Below are positions 7,756-17,908 of a stretch of DNA of 64,000 bases, piece after piece. This DNA is from Tenacibaculum larymnensis (lineage in GTDB: Bacteria > Bacteroidota > Bacteroidia > Flavobacteriales > Flavobacteriaceae): contig NZ_JAIWJY010000009.1 in assembly GCF_028829235.1 (NCBI RefSeq), positions 62,001-126,000 of the forward strand, given 5' to 3'. The notes beneath the pieces are model-generated. The model did no database searches. It was not told where the DNA came from and saw only the letters and a list, made by a program, of their open reading frames with translations. Position 1 is the stretch's first letter; each line of letters starts with the position of its first letter. Both the position numbers and the translations under genes were made by a program.

Positions 7756-9459
7756 TTATAAGGTTACTGTTTTTCCTATACTATTTGAATAGGTTTTATT
7801 GGTAACAGTATCAACAAAGTTCCAATCAGTTTGTATACCTGCAGCTGTTACTGTAAGTTTCATATATCCTCTTTGAGATAAATTACCGTATTGTAAATCG
7901 TCTATTAACAAGCCTAATGCAGCTTCTAAATCTGTTGCAGACGCTCCTAAATAAGTTTCTAACCCTGGTGACGATACTGAGCTTGTAGCTACTTCTACTG
8001 CTACTTTTTCTCCAGAATTATCTTTTAAATCGCTATACCACGCATTGTGAGTATCTCCTGCTAGTACTACTACATTTTTACTTTTAAAGCTCGCTAAAAT
8101 ACGTTCTCTTTCCATAAAATAGCCATCCCAAGCATCTAAGTTATATGGTAATACCGTTTCTATTCTTGCTTTCTCTTCTGCTGTTAAAGTAGGATCGTTT
8201 TGTAAAGCTCTTGTTTTAATCGTTACCAACTCTGTAATAGAAGTTTTAAGCAAATTAAAAGTTTCTTCACTTGCTGATCCTGTAGCAGATACTTCTGCTA
8301 ATAGTTTTGCTAAGAGTGTTAATAGTTCGGCAGGAATTAACATTTTTCCCATTAAAACTTGCTGTCCTATAATTTGCCATGTACTATTACTAGCTGCTAG
8401 CTCACTTTCTAACCATCCTAATTGGGTAGTTCCTAAAAGTGTACGTTGTGGATTTAACCATGCTTGTTGAAAAGCTGCTGAATCAAATGCTCCATTTTCA
8501 ACGTAAAATGCTGAATATTCTAGCTGCTTATCTCTTCCAATAATACGCGTATCTAACATAATTAAATCTACCAAACTACCTATTTTTAAGTTTCTGTAAA
8601 TAATTGAATTATCTACAAGATTCGTCATGTTAGGTAAGTATTCGCTGTATGCTTTTAACGCACTTTGTTTTCTTGAAGTAAAGCTTCCTTCATCTTCTTG
8701 ATGGTTTTCAGCTCCGTCTTTATAAGTATCGTTTGCTACTTCATGATCGTCCCAAACACAGATAAAAGGTTTTCTTCTATGTAACTCTTTTAATTGCTCG
8801 TCTGAACGATATTGACGGTAACGAGTACGATAATCATCTAACGAAATAATTTCTCCTTTAGGCTCTGGTGTTCTAAACGAACCGTAAGTGTTCTCACCAT
8901 ACTCATAGATATAATCTCCTAAATGGATTACAACATCTGCATCAGATTTTTTTATCTCTTCGTATACGTTAAAGTAACCGTAAGCAAAGTTTGCACAAGA
9001 TGCTACTGCTAACTTTACTTCGCTTATTGATTCGCTAAACGTTAGGGTTTCTCCTACTGGTGATGTTGCTTTATCGTCAGCACTTACAAAACGGTAGTAT
9101 AATTTTTGTCCTGCGTCTAAGTCTTTAATTTCAACAGCTACAGTAAAGTCTCTTGAAGCATCGGTAGTTACTTCTGCTTGACGAACAACCTCTTTAAAAT
9201 TTTTGTCTTTTGCTATTTGCCAAATTAAGGTTGCCGAAGTTTGTTTGGTGTTATAACGAGTCCAAATAATAACTTGTGAGTTTGTAGGATCAAAACTAGC
9301 AACGCCTTGCTCAAAGTTTTTCTCTGCTAAGTTATCTGGAATTGGTAATTCATCAATATCATCATCTTTACAACTAATAAAATTAGGGACTAAAAGTAGT
9401 CCTCCAGTTGCTAATAATGAGTTTCTTAAAAAGCTTCTTCTTTTAATGTTAGTCTTCAT
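7756..9459 (-). CDS. PhoD-like metallophosphatase (alkaline phosphatase D family)
   Basis: This 567-residue secreted phosphomonoesterase or phosphodiesterase would release phosphate outside the cytoplasm. The signal peptide has a twin-arginine motif (KRRSFLRNS, Arg7-Arg8), a hydrophobic run and a lipobox-like ISC at Cys30, so it is a Tat-exported lipoprotein. The PhoD N-terminal domain (FEQGVASFDP, VIIWTRYN) covers about 45-135. The metallophosphatase domain follows, with HLGDYIYEYGE near 175, WDDHEVAND near 239 and LAGDTHNAWY near 470 giving the metal ligands. The family usually uses Fe3+ and Ca2+. I see no PHO box, and regulation is unknown. It stands as a single gene. Confidence 0.9.
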   Translation of the reverse strand: MKTNIKRRSFLRNSLLATGGLLLVPNFISCKDDDIDELPIPDNLAEKNFEQGVASFDPTNSQVIIWTRYNTKQTSATLIWQIAKDKNFKEVVRQAEVTTDASRDFTVAVEIKDLDAGQKLYYRFVSADDKATSPVGETLTFSESISEVKLAVASCANFAYGYFNVYEEIKKSDADVVIHLGDYIYEYGENTYGSFRTPEPKGEIISLDDYRTRYRQYRSDEQLKELHRRKPFICVWDDHEVANDTYKDGAENHQEDEGSFTSRKQSALKAYSEYLPNMTNLVDNSIIYRNLKIGSLVDLIMLDTRIIGRDKQLEYSAFYVENGAFDSAAFQQAWLNPQRTLLGTTQLGWLESELAASNSTWQIIGQQVLMGKMLIPAELLTLLAKLLAEVSATGSASEETFNLLKTSITELVTIKTRALQNDPTLTAEEKARIETVLPYNLDAWDGYFMERERILASFKSKNVVVLAGDTHNAWYSDLKDNSGEKVAVEVATSSVSSPGLETYLGASATDLEAALGLLIDDLQYGNLSQRGYMKLTVTAAGIQTDWNFVDTVTNKTYSNSIGKTVTL

Positions 9460-9545
9460 ACGTAAGGGTCATTTAATTTCCCTGCATAAGTACTATTTCA
9501 ACATTGCTTTAACGTTAACTAACCTTTACTAAATAAATGAAGTTA

Positions 9546-10436
9546 CTACCAACCTCCAGTAGCACCGCCACCGCCAAAGCCGCCGCCGCCGAAACCTCCA
9601 CCGAAGCCACCGCCGCCGCCAAAACCTCCTGAAGATCCTCCACCGAAGCTTCCTCCACCAAAACCGCCTCTTCCTGCGTTGCTTAAAATAATGGTTTCTA
9701 AAATACCTCTTGCAACATCTGATTTCCTGTAGCCTCTTCCACCACCACGGTTTCCTTTACTACCGCTTGAAATAATGATAAAAAATACTATAAGAATGAT
9801 GATAAAAATAATAAAACTAAAATCTGTTTTTTTAGATTGTTTTCTAGAGCCTTTATATTCACCACTCATTACCTTAAAAACAGCATCTACTCCACTGTTT
9901 AACCCAGCGTAATAATCGCCTTGTTTAAAGTAAGGAATAATATCGTACTCTATAATTTGTCGGGAAACATAATCGGTTAATAAGTGTTCGGTTCCATAAC
10001 CTGTTCTGATGGTTATTTTGCGATCGTCTTTTGCCAGTAACATGAACACTCCGTTATCCTGCTCTTTGCTTCCTCCTATTCCCCATTCATGCGCCCAATT
10101 AGTAGCTAAATACCCTATTTCTTCACCTTCGGTTGAGCTTATAATTGCCACCACTACTTGGGTTGAAGTGGTATCAGCATATTTAATTAGCTTATTTTCT
10201 AAGCTTCTCTTTTGATTGGGTGATAAAAGGTTGATATAATCGTAAACACTTGTTTGCTCTTTAGGTGTATCAGGAATTTGATACCCTTGTGAGAAAAGAG
10301 TGTGTCCGCTTAAAAATGCAATAAAAAAAAGAACAACTTTTAAGTTCTGCAACTTGTTTGTTCTTTTATATAATGACGTTAATTTTTTTATCATGTTTCT
10401 TCCTTCTGTGAAGGTTTTAGCCTTTTGATATTTCAT
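9546..10436 (-). CDS. TPM domain protein with Gly-rich tail (YgcG-like)
   Basis: As long as drawn it has 296 residues, but an ATG at 10394 (residue 15) clears the upstream stop and starts a normal signal peptide that ends near LFSQGYQIP. I favour 10394. The TPM domain (about 60-190 in the long form) has the family pattern VYDYINLLS, NGVFMLLAKDDRKITIRTG and FKQGDYYAGLNSG. One membrane helix follows (FIIFIIILIVFFIII). The last 50 residues are almost only Gly, Phe and Ser. TPM proteins of this type are envelope proteins often next to lemA, as here; their biochemical role is unsettled. The Gly codons form a local GC-rich block. Confidence 0.85.
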   Translation of the reverse strand: MKYQKAKTFTEGRNMIKKLTSLYKRTNKLQNLKVVLFFIAFLSGHTLFSQGYQIPDTPKEQTSVYDYINLLSPNQKRSLENKLIKYADTTSTQVVVAIISSTEGEEIGYLATNWAHEWGIGGSKEQDNGVFMLLAKDDRKITIRTGYGTEHLLTDYVSRQIIEYDIIPYFKQGDYYAGLNSGVDAVFKVMSGEYKGSRKQSKKTDFSFIIFIIILIVFFIIISSGSKGNRGGGRGYRKSDVARGILETIILSNAGRGGFGGGSFGGGSSGGFGGGGGFGGGFGGGGFGGGGATGGW

Positions 10437-10854
10437 TACTTAGCTCATCTTCATCATCGGTAGTCCAAGGGAAATGAGCCTTTAATTCTTTTCCTGCTTT
10501 CAGCACACCATCTATAATTCCTTGTTTAAAGTTTCCTTGTTTAAACTGATTTTGGATGGCTTCTTTAGTTGTTTCCCAAAAGTTTGTAGGAACAACTGCA
10601 TTAATACCTTCATCACCATAAATTACAAACTTATGGTCATCAACAGCAATGTATATTAATACACCGTTTCGCTGTTGGGTATTAAACATTTTAAGCATTT
10701 GAAATACTTCTAGTGCTCGGTCATAATGAGAAACCTCGGTAGTTTTTTCAATATGTACACGAATTTCACCAGAAGTACTTCGTTCTGCTTGCCTAATAGC
10801 TTGAACGATTTCCTCTTCTTCTTTGGCAGTAAGAAAATCTTCTACTTTAGACAT
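10417..10854 (-). CDS. TPM domain protein, short cytoplasmic form
   Basis: This 145-residue protein is essentially one TPM domain: STSGEIRVHIEKTTE, NGVLIYIAVDDHKFVIYGD, then FKQGNFKQGIIDGVLKAG, which match the domain in the next gene. It has no signal peptide or membrane helix. It lies between lemA (5 bases upstream) and the longer TPM gene, which it overlaps if that gene uses its first ATG. The three-gene set lemA-TPM-TPM is common in Bacteroidota and suggests a joint envelope function. Confidence 0.85.
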   Translation of the reverse strand: MSKVEDFLTAKEEEEIVQAIRQAERSTSGEIRVHIEKTTEVSHYDRALEVFQMLKMFNTQQRNGVLIYIAVDDHKFVIYGDEGINAVVPTNFWETTKEAIQNQFKQGNFKQGIIDGVLKAGKELKAHFPWTTDDEDELSNEISKG

Positions 10855-10859
10855 ATTTT

Positions 10860-11456
10860 TTAGAATTTAAAATCTACATCTACAGCTTTTTCTGAACCTG
10901 CATCTGATTTGTAACGCGTCATTTCTGTTAAGTTGAACATACCTGCTAGCATGTTTCCTGGAAACATTTTAATGTGCTTATTGTAAACATTTACAGCTTC
11001 GTTGTAACGATCACGTGCTACATTAATTCTATTTTCTGTTCCTTCTAACTGACTTTGTAATTCTAAGAAGTTTTTGTTTGCTTTGATATCTGGATAACGT
11101 TCTACAGACACTAATAACTTAGATAAAGCTCCGCTTAACCCTGTTTGTGCTTGTTGAAACTGTGCCATTTTTTCTGGCGTTAAATCACCAGCATTAATAT
11201 TTACTGAAGTTGCTTTTGCTCTTGCATTAATTACGTCTGTTAACGTGCTTTTTTCAAAATCGGCAGCTCCTTGTACAGTCTTAACTAAATTACCAATTAA
11301 ATCGTTTCTTCGTTGGTAAGAACTCTCTACATTAGACCATGTAGTTTTAGCATCTTCTTGGTATGTTACTGCTGTATTATAAAATCCTTTCGCCCATGAA
11401 TAAATTCCAAATACTAAAACTCCTATAATAATTAAAGGCACTAACCATTTTTTCAT
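10860..11456 (-). CDS. lemA: LemA family protein
   Basis: This 198-residue protein has an N-terminal membrane anchor (about 3-22) followed by a long four-helix LemA domain. Diagnostic parts are VESSYQRRNDLIGNLVKTV, ARAKATS, SALSKLLVSVERYPDIKANKNF and ENRINVARDRYNEAVNVYN. The length is normal for the family. It heads an operon with two TPM genes. Its exact function is unknown in general; the context suggests an envelope role. Confidence 0.95.
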   Translation of the reverse strand: MKKWLVPLIIIGVLVFGIYSWAKGFYNTAVTYQEDAKTTWSNVESSYQRRNDLIGNLVKTVQGAADFEKSTLTDVINARAKATSVNINAGDLTPEKMAQFQQAQTGLSGALSKLLVSVERYPDIKANKNFLELQSQLEGTENRINVARDRYNEAVNVYNKHIKMFPGNMLAGMFNLTEMTRYKSDAGSEKAVDVDFKF

Positions 11457-11475
11457 AATTTTTGATTTTTTGTAA

Positions 11476-11805
11476 TTATAATTGATTTTTGATTTTTATT
11501 AACTCTGCTTTTACAGTTTCTAATCTACTAATAATTTCCTGATTATTTAAGACTCCCTCTGGGTTTTTCTTTAGTTTTTGTTTTGCACCATCTAAAGTAA
11601 ATCCTCTTTCTTTTACAAGGTTGTAAATAATTTTAAAGTTTTTTACGTCCTCTTGTGTAAACAACCGATCGCCTTTAGCATTTTTTTTAGGATTGATAAT
11701 TTCAAACTCTTTATCCCAAAATCGTATAAGTGAACTATTCACCCCAAAAGCTTTTGCAACTTCTCCTATTTTGTAATATCGTTTATCGGGTAAGTCTACA
11801 TACAT
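11476..11805 (-). CDS. Short MerR-family regulator
   Basis: This 109-residue protein has a MerR helix-turn-helix at about 8-75 (YYKIGEVAKAFGVNSSLIRFWDKEF, then GDRLFTQEDVKNFK) and a short coiled coil at the C-terminus. There is no effector domain, so it is of the small MerR type common next to the M23 peptidase gene in flavobacteria. It lies 19 bases upstream of lemA and 21 bases downstream of the peptidase gene, so it probably belongs to one transcript with them. Confidence 0.9.
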   Translation of the reverse strand: MYVDLPDKRYYKIGEVAKAFGVNSSLIRFWDKEFEIINPKKNAKGDRLFTQEDVKNFKIIYNLVKERGFTLDGAKQKLKKNPEGVLNNQEIISRLETVKAELIKIKNQL

Positions 11806-11826
11806 TTTTCACAGCTTGTTACGTGT

Positions 11827-12795
11827 TTAGTCATACGACTGACCTTTTTGTTGTGAAGCCTTTTGCATGGCTGCAAACTCTTCTGGAGTTAAATCTCCGT
11901 AATAATAGTAAATAGGGTTTACAGGTCTTCCGTTTTTATGCACTTCGTAGTGTAGGTGTGGTGCTGCCGAACGACCAGTGTTTCCAACATAACCTATTAA
12001 ATCACCACGTTTTACTTTTTGTCCTCTTCTGGCTAAAATTTTACTCATGTGAGCATAAATAGTTTGATACCCATATCCATGGTTTATATAAACCACTTTA
12101 CCAAAAGTAGAACTTCTGTGTGCTTTTTTAACAATACCGTTTCCTGATGCAAAAATTGGTGTACCTGTTGGCGCAGTAAAATCCATTCCGTTATGCATAC
12201 GCCACGACTTTAATATAGGGTGTAAACGCATTCCATAACCTGATGCCATTCTTTTTAAATCTTGATTTTTTACAGGCTGAATAGCAGGTATTGAAGCTAA
12301 CATTTTTTCTTTTTCTTTGGCTAGCTCAACAATCTCATCCAACGATTTTGATTGTACTACCATTTGTTTTGATAAAATGTCTAACTCCTTAGTTACTTTC
12401 TTTACCATTGAACTATTATCAAAACCGTCTAAGTGCTTATATCTGTTAACACCTCCAAAACCAGCTTTTCTTTGCTCTTCTGGTATTGGGCTAGCCTCGA
12501 AATATGTTCGGTAAATATTGTTATCTCTTTCTTGTAAATCGGTTAAGATTTCAGCGCTTTCTTCCATTTTTTTTGAAAGTAACTCATAATGTAATTTTAA
12601 GTTTTCTAATTCTCTCTTTTGAGCTCGCTCTTTTGGAGACATTAAAAACTGGCTAAAACCTATAAAACCAAAAAAAGCAATTAATAAAAAACTAAGTAGC
12701 CCAAAAAAAGTTTTCTTATACTTTTCACTTCTTTTAACCTCTATCTTTCTATATGATAAAGTGTCTGGGTCATAATAATATTTTACTTTTGCCAT
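11827..12795 (-). CDS. M23 family metallopeptidase (envelope peptidoglycan hydrolase)
   Basis: This 322-residue protein has a short basic N-terminus, a membrane helix at about 30-50, a coiled coil at about 58-95 and a LytM domain at the end. The zinc ligands are visible in HNGMDFTAP (HxxxD) and APHLHYEVH (HLH). The glycine-rich GYGMRLHPIL start of the domain is typical. It should cleave peptide cross-links in peptidoglycan from a membrane anchor, as in cell division or growth. It is divergent from alaS across a 155-bp spacer. Confidence 0.93.
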   Translation of the reverse strand: MAKVKYYYDPDTLSYRKIEVKRSEKYKKTFFGLLSFLLIAFFGFIGFSQFLMSPKERAQKRELENLKLHYELLSKKMEESAEILTDLQERDNNIYRTYFEASPIPEEQRKAGFGGVNRYKHLDGFDNSSMVKKVTKELDILSKQMVVQSKSLDEIVELAKEKEKMLASIPAIQPVKNQDLKRMASGYGMRLHPILKSWRMHNGMDFTAPTGTPIFASGNGIVKKAHRSSTFGKVVYINHGYGYQTIYAHMSKILARRGQKVKRGDLIGYVGNTGRSAAPHLHYEVHKNGRPVNPIYYYYGDLTPEEFAAMQKASQQKGQSYD

Positions 12796-12950
12796 AATGC
12801 TAAATGTACTATTTTTGTGCTTTTTAAATTAAGCATCCTTAGAGGGGATGTACAATTTGAAAACTCACAAATTTACAAAATCTTTTAAAACTTCTTTTTA
12901 TAAGCAGTTTTTTAAACATATTTTAACAAAATCCAGATACCCAGAGTTGT

Positions 12951-15566
12951 ATGAAATCTCAAGATATTAGAGCTAAATTTTTAGATTTTTTTAAATCAAA
13001 ACAACACGAAATAGTTCCTTCAGCACCAATGGTGTTAAAGAACGACCCTACTTTAATGTTTACCAACGCTGGTATGGTGCCATTTAAAGAGTTTTTCTTA
13101 GGAAACTCAACTCCTAAAAATGGTAGAGTTTCTGATAGCCAAAAGTGTTTACGTGTTTCTGGTAAACATAATGACTTGGAAGAGGTTGGTTACGATACTT
13201 ACCACCACACCATGTTTGAAATGTTAGGTAACTGGAGTTTTGGTGATTACTTTAAGAAAGAAGCTATTGCTTGGGCCTGGGAATTATTAACTGAAGTTTA
13301 CAAAGTAGATAAAGACATTTTGTACGTAACTGTTTTTGAAGGTGATGAAAAGGACGGTACAAAAATGGATCAAGAGGCATACGATATTTGGAAGCAATAC
13401 ATTGCTGAAGATCGTATCTTAATGGGTAATAAAAAGGATAACTTCTGGGAAATGGGCGAGCAAGGTCCTTGTGGTCCGTGTTCTGAGATCCATGTAGATA
13501 TTCGTTCTGCTGAAGAAAAAGCTAAAATTGATGGTAAATCATTAGTAAACGAAGATCACCCTCAGGTTGTTGAAATCTGGAACTTAGTATTTATGCAATA
13601 CAATCGTAAAGCAGATGGTTCTTTAGTTGAACTTCCTGCGAAACATATTGATACTGGTATGGGATTTGAGCGTTTATGTATGGTTTTACAAGGTGTTCAA
13701 TCTAATTACGATACTGATGTATTTACTCCTTTAATTCGTGAGATAGGAACAATTACTGGTGCTAAGTACGGAAAAGATGAAAAAATTGACATTGCTATTC
13801 GTGTAATTGCCGACCACGTTCGTGCTGTTGCTTTTGCTATTGCAGACGGTCAATTACCAAGTAATAATGGTGCTGGTTATGTAATACGTAGAATTTTACG
13901 TCGTGCTATTCGTTATGGTTTTACTTTCTTAAACCAAAAAGAGCCTTTTATTTATAAGTTAGTAGAAACTTTAGCATACCAAATGGGAGGTGCATTTCCT
14001 GAAATTAGAAAACAAAATACTTTAGTACACAATGTAATTAAAGAAGAAGAAACTTCTTTCTTACGCACATTAGATCAAGGGTTATTATTATTAGACCAAG
14101 TTATAGCAACTACTAATGGTAAAACTGTATCTGGTAAACGTGCTTTTGAATTATATGACACCTATGGGTTCCCTTTAGATTTAACGCAGTTAATTGCTCG
14201 TGAAAAGGGGTATGAAATTAATGAAGAGGAATTTAATGCAGGTATGAAAGCTCAAAAAGAGCGTTCTCGTGCAGCTTCTGCAAGTGAAACTGGTGATTGG
14301 GTTGTTTTACTAGACGATGATGTTGAAGAATTTATTGGATACGACATACTAGCTACTAACGTAAAACTTACTCGTTACAGAAAAGTTAGTACCAAAAAAG
14401 GTGGTGACCAATATCAACTGGTATTCAACATGACTCCTTTTTATCCAGAAGGTGGTGGACAGGTTGGTGACAAAGGATATATTGAATCTCCTAATGGTGA
14501 TATTATTTACGTGCTTGACACCAAAAAAGAGAACAATGTTATCATTCACTTTACTAAGAATTTACCTAAAAACTTAAACGAAACTTTTAAGGCTGTTGTA
14601 AATAAAGAACATAGAAGTTTAGCTGCTAGTAATCACTCGGCTACTCACTTATTACACCAAGCTTTACGTACTATTTTAGGAGATCATGTAGAACAAAAAG
14701 GTTCGTTGGTTAGTCCTGATTATTTACGTTTTGACTTTTCTCACTTCTCTAAAGTAGACAATGATCAATTAGAGGCTGTTGAGGAATTCGTAAATGCTCG
14801 TATTCGTGAAAATCTTCCATTACAAGAGCAAAGAAATATACCAATGCAACAAGCTATTGACGAAGGTGCCGTAGCTTTATTTGGTGAGAAGTATGGTGAT
14901 AGTGTTCGTACCATTCGTTTTGGACAATCAATGGAATTATGTGGAGGTACGCATGTACAACAAACTGGTGATATTTGGTATTTCAAAATAAAATCGGAAG
15001 GTGCTGTTGCTGCTGGTATTCGTCGTATTGAAGCAATTACTAATGTAGCTGTTGGTAATTATTTTGAAGATGTTGAGCGTAATTATGATGCTGTAAAACA
15101 GTTATTAAAGAATCCTAAAGATGTAACCAAATCAGTTAGTAGTTTACAAGATGAAAATGCTGCTTTAAAAAAGCAAGTTGAGCAACTATTAAAGGATAAA
15201 GCTAAAAACATGAAAGGCGAACTTAAAAACCAATTACAAGAGGTAAATGGAGTTCAGTTTTTAGCAACTAAAGTAGATTTAGACCCTAACAGCATTAAAA
15301 ACTTATTATTTGAGTTAGGTGGAGAAATTAACAATTTATTTGTGGTATTTGCTACTGCCCCTTCTGCTGAAAAGGCTATGTTAACTTGTTATATTTCTAA
15401 AGACTTAGCTAATGAAAAAGGGTACGATGCTGGTAAAGTTGTTAGAGAATTAGGAAAACTAATCCACGGTGGTGGTGGTGGACAAAATTTCTTTGCAACC
15501 GCTGGTGGTAAAAACCCTGGAGGCATACCAAAAGCATTAGAGAGAGCAAAAGACTATATCGCTTAA
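12951..15566 (+). CDS. alaS: Alanine-tRNA ligase
   Basis: This 871-residue enzyme charges tRNA-Ala. The N-terminal class II catalytic domain starts [15 protein letters not shown], with motif 2 around [35 protein letters not shown]. The editing domain carries the zinc-type motif HSATH (His562, His566) and CGGTH (Cys664, His668). The C-terminal coiled coil and the C-Ala domain with a [14 protein letters not shown] loop complete the usual architecture. The length is normal. It is a single gene closed by a strong terminator, and ATG at 12951 is the natural start. Confidence 0.98.
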   Translation: MKSQDIRAKFLDFFKSKQHEIVPSAPMVLKNDPTLMFTNAGMVPFKEFFLGNSTPKNGRVSDSQKCLRVSGKHNDLEEVGYDTYHHTMFEMLGNWSFGDYFKKEAIAWAWELLTEVYKVDKDILYVTVFEGDEKDGTKMDQEAYDIWKQYIAEDRILMGNKKDNFWEMGEQGPCGPCSEIHVDIRSAEEKAKIDGKSLVNEDHPQVVEIWNLVFMQYNRKADGSLVELPAKHIDTGMGFERLCMVLQGVQSNYDTDVFTPLIREIGTITGAKYGKDEKIDIAIRVIADHVRAVAFAIADGQLPSNNGAGYVIRRILRRAIRYGFTFLNQKEPFIYKLVETLAYQMGGAFPEIRKQNTLVHNVIKEEETSFLRTLDQGLLLLDQVIATTNGKTVSGKRAFELYDTYGFPLDLTQLIAREKGYEINEEEFNAGMKAQKERSRAASASETGDWVVLLDDDVEEFIGYDILATNVKLTRYRKVSTKKGGDQYQLVFNMTPFYPEGGGQVGDKGYIESPNGDIIYVLDTKKENNVIIHFTKNLPKNLNETFKAVVNKEHRSLAASNHSATHLLHQALRTILGDHVEQKGSLVSPDYLRFDFSHFSKVDNDQLEAVEEFVNARIRENLPLQEQRNIPMQQAIDEGAVALFGEKYGDSVRTIRFGQSMELCGGTHVQQTGDIWYFKIKSEGAVAAGIRRIEAITNVAVGNYFEDVERNYDAVKQLLKNPKDVTKSVSSLQDENAALKKQVEQLLKDKAKNMKGELKNQLQEVNGVQFLATKVDLDPNSIKNLLFELGGEINNLFVVFATAPSAEKAMLTCYISKDLANEKGYDAGKVVRELGKLIHGGGGGQNFFATAGGKNPGGIPKALERAKDYIA

Positions 15567-15574
15567 TACATACT

Positions 15575-15605
15575 AAAAAGGTTCAGAAAATTCTGAACCT
15601 TTTTT
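15575..15605. terminator. Bidirectional terminator between alaS and the photolyase gene
   Basis: AAAAAGGTTCAGAA at 15575-15588 pairs with TTCTGAACCTTTTT at 15591-15604. The stem is perfect and flanked by A and T runs, so it works on both strands. On the minus strand it marks the end of the long carotenoid/photoprotection operon and overlaps the photolyase stop codon. Confidence 0.92.
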
Positions 15606-16890
15606 ATTGCAGTGCGTTTTTATATGTACTTATCGCTCGTTCTCTCGCAAACTTGTGTTCTACCATTGGTTGCGGATAGGTTAGCTCGTCAAAATCTTTT
15701 ACCCATTTTCTAACATATTGTAAGTCTTTATCAAACTTTTTTAACTGTGATTCTGGGTTGAATACTCTAAAATACGGAGCTGCATCGCAACCCGTACCTG
15801 CTGCCCATTGCCAATTTCCGTTATTTGCTGACAGGTCATAATCCAACAGCTTTTCTGCAAAATACGCTTCTCCCCAGCGCCAATCTATTAATAAATGTTT
15901 GCATAAAAACCCAGCAGTAATCATTCGTACTCTGTTATGCATGTACCCTGTTTCATTTAACTCTCGCATACCCGCATCAACCATAGGATACCCTGTTTTA
16001 CCTTCACACCATTTTTTAAACTCTTCTTCCTTATTCCTCCAAGGAACTGCATTGTACTTTTGTTTGAAGTTCTGGGTAACTACTTTTGGAAAGTGATATA
16101 AAATTTGCATAAAAAACTCACGCCAAATCAGTTCACTTAAAAAAGTTTGGTTGGTTTTTAAAGCAAATCGAACCATTTTTCGAGTACTTACCAATCCGAA
16201 ACGCAGATATGGCGACAAGTATGAAGTTTTATCTTCAGCAGGAAAATCTCTCACCTCATCATACAAATCCAAATTAGATAAGTTATATGGTTTTACTTTA
16301 ATCTTACTTTCTTCAAAACCTATGGAAGCTAATGATAGAAATTCAGATGAAAACTGATAAAAGTTAGCTAAGTCTATCGTAAAATCTTGCGTATCTTTCT
16401 TTTCAGAGAAGTTTTGCAACCATTTGTTTTTATAGGGTGTGAAAACTGTATAAGGAGTTCCATCGTTTTTCAAAACTTCGTTTTCTTCAAAAATTACTTG
16501 ATCTTTAAAAGCATTAAATATTATTCCTTTTGATGTTAAAAAGTCAGCTATTTCCTTGTCTCTTTTAATTGCGTAAGGTTCGTAATCTTTATTTGTATAA
16601 ACTCCCTGAATTGTATATTCTTCTATAAGTTCCCTCCAAACTTCTAGAGGTTTTCCTTTTTTAATTATAAGAGATGATTGATGTTTTCTTAACTCTTTAT
16701 CTATCTTTTGTAGCGTTTGATAAATAAACGTTACACGCGCATCATTTTTAGGAAGATTTTCTAAAATATCTTCATCAAAAATAAATAATGGTATTACCTT
16801 ATGACCTGATTGTAGGGCTTCATGTAGTCCTTTGTTATCTTCTAAGCGTAAATCTCGACGAAACCAAAAAACCGATACTTTATTTTCCAT
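15604..16890 (-). CDS. phrB: Deoxyribodipyrimidine photo-lyase (cryptochrome/photolyase family)
   Basis: This 428-residue flavoprotein should repair UV-made pyrimidine dimers with blue-light energy. The N-terminal antenna domain begins VFWFRRDLRLEDN. The FAD-binding domain has WREFFMQILYHFP, TGYPMVDAGMRELNETGYMHNR, then LSANNGNWQWAAGTGCDAAPYFRVFNP, the strongest family signature. The pattern is closest to class I CPD photolyases rather than to DASH cryptochromes, but no subtype test was possible. It is the last gene of the long operon and overlaps the SRPBCC gene by 11 bases, tying DNA repair to carotenoid synthesis. Light control is expected through the CarH-like regulator. Confidence 0.93.
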   Translation of the reverse strand: MENKVSVFWFRRDLRLEDNKGLHEALQSGHKVIPLFIFDEDILENLPKNDARVTFIYQTLQKIDKELRKHQSSLIIKKGKPLEVWRELIEEYTIQGVYTNKDYEPYAIKRDKEIADFLTSKGIIFNAFKDQVIFEENEVLKNDGTPYTVFTPYKNKWLQNFSEKKDTQDFTIDLANFYQFSSEFLSLASIGFEESKIKVKPYNLSNLDLYDEVRDFPAEDKTSYLSPYLRFGLVSTRKMVRFALKTNQTFLSELIWREFFMQILYHFPKVVTQNFKQKYNAVPWRNKEEEFKKWCEGKTGYPMVDAGMRELNETGYMHNRVRMITAGFLCKHLLIDWRWGEAYFAEKLLDYDLSANNGNWQWAAGTGCDAAPYFRVFNPESQLKKFDKDLQYVRKWVKDFDELTYPQPMVEHKFARERAISTYKNALQ

Positions 16891-17365
16891 TAAATAGTTT
16901 TTCTAACGTACTATAACGATGTTCAAAAATTCCTTTTAACTGCCTTTTTATAAAGATTGACTGGGCTATGTGTCCTAAAAAACCAAAAGGTATTTTGTAT
17001 GATATTTTGTCTTTCATCAATGTTTTTCCATTTGGCAACTCTTCAAACCAGTGTTCGTGATGCCACATGCTATAAGGACCGAATCGCTGTTCATCTATAA
17101 AAAACTGTTGTTCTTTTACTTGTGTTATTTCAGTAACCCAACTAGACTTTATACCTGGTAAAATCCCTACTTTGTAGGTAATTATTTGTCCTGCATACGC
17201 TTTTTTATCAACTTCAGAAGTAATTTGAAACCCCATGTGTGAAGGGGTTATTTTTTGTAAGTTTTCTGGAGAACTAAAAAAACTCCACGCTTGCTGTAAC
17301 GGAACGTTTAAAATTTGCTCTGTTGATAAAGTATAAATTCCTGAATGTTTTTTGAAATGAATCAT
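16880..17365 (-). CDS. SRPBCC family protein (ligand-binding fold)
   Basis: This 161-residue protein has the START/Bet v1-like fold: LNVPLQQAWSFFSSPENLQKITP at the start, a long antiparallel sheet, and the helix-ending FIKRQLKGIFEHR. Such proteins bind hydrophobic ligands or act as cyclases or chaperones; the exact ligand is unknown. SRPBCC genes beside photolyase and SDR genes recur in light-response clusters. Its ATG overlaps the stop of the peroxidase gene (TAATG). Confidence 0.85.
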   Translation of the reverse strand: MIHFKKHSGIYTLSTEQILNVPLQQAWSFFSSPENLQKITPSHMGFQITSEVDKKAYAGQIITYKVGILPGIKSSWVTEITQVKEQQFFIDEQRFGPYSMWHHEHWFEELPNGKTLMKDKISYKIPFGFLGHIAQSIFIKRQLKGIFEHRYSTLEKLFNGK

Positions 17366-17907
17366 TATAACAGTTTGGTGATTTTCTTACTCATTGGCTT
17401 GGTGATTGAATAAAAAACATCAATTAGCCTTCCTTCTTCATCTACCAAATATTTTTGAAAATTCCATTTTACTGAAGAGCTCATTTTTCCATTTTTCTCT
17501 TTTTGTGTTAACCATTGGTACAACGGGTGTTGATTTTCTCCTTTAACTTCAATTTTTTCTGTCATAGGAAAATCTACTCCATAGGTTACACTACAAAATG
17601 ATTGAATTTCTTTTATTGTTCCTGGTTCTTGCCCACCAAATTGATTACATGGTAAACCTACAATTACTAACTTATCTTTGTGTTTTGAGTATAGTTCTTG
17701 TAAACCTTCATACTGATTTGTAAAGCCACATTTTGATGCTACATTTACAAATAGTATTTTCTTTCCTTTAAATTGATTAAGGTCTAATTTTTTTCCATCA
17801 ATTCCCTCTATTTTTATATCGTATAACGATTCTTTAGGAGCAACTGTTTGTGCTTTTCCTGAAAAACTAAATAATGCCATGATTAAGAATATTTTTACTG
17901 TGTTCAT
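17365..17907 (-). CDS. Glutathione peroxidase-family thiol peroxidase, exported
   Basis: This 180-residue protein has an N-terminal signal peptide (about 1-19, ending GKAQ), so it acts in the periplasm. Cys60 in VASKCGFT is the peroxidatic cysteine in place of selenocysteine. Gln89 in PCNQFGGQEPG and Trp148-Asn149 in VKWNFQKYL complete the catalytic set. Cys105 (SFCSVTYGV) is at the resolving position of the two-cysteine, thioredoxin-dependent class, so glutathione is unlikely to be the donor. It reduces peroxides, fitting a photo-oxidative stress operon. One base separates it from the CIA30 gene. Confidence 0.92.
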   Translation of the reverse strand: MNTVKIFLIMALFSFSGKAQTVAPKESLYDIKIEGIDGKKLDLNQFKGKKILFVNVASKCGFTNQYEGLQELYSKHKDKLVIVGLPCNQFGGQEPGTIKEIQSFCSVTYGVDFPMTEKIEVKGENQHPLYQWLTQKEKNGKMSSSVKWNFQKYLVDEEGRLIDVFYSITKPMSKKITKLL

Positions 17908-17908
17908 T

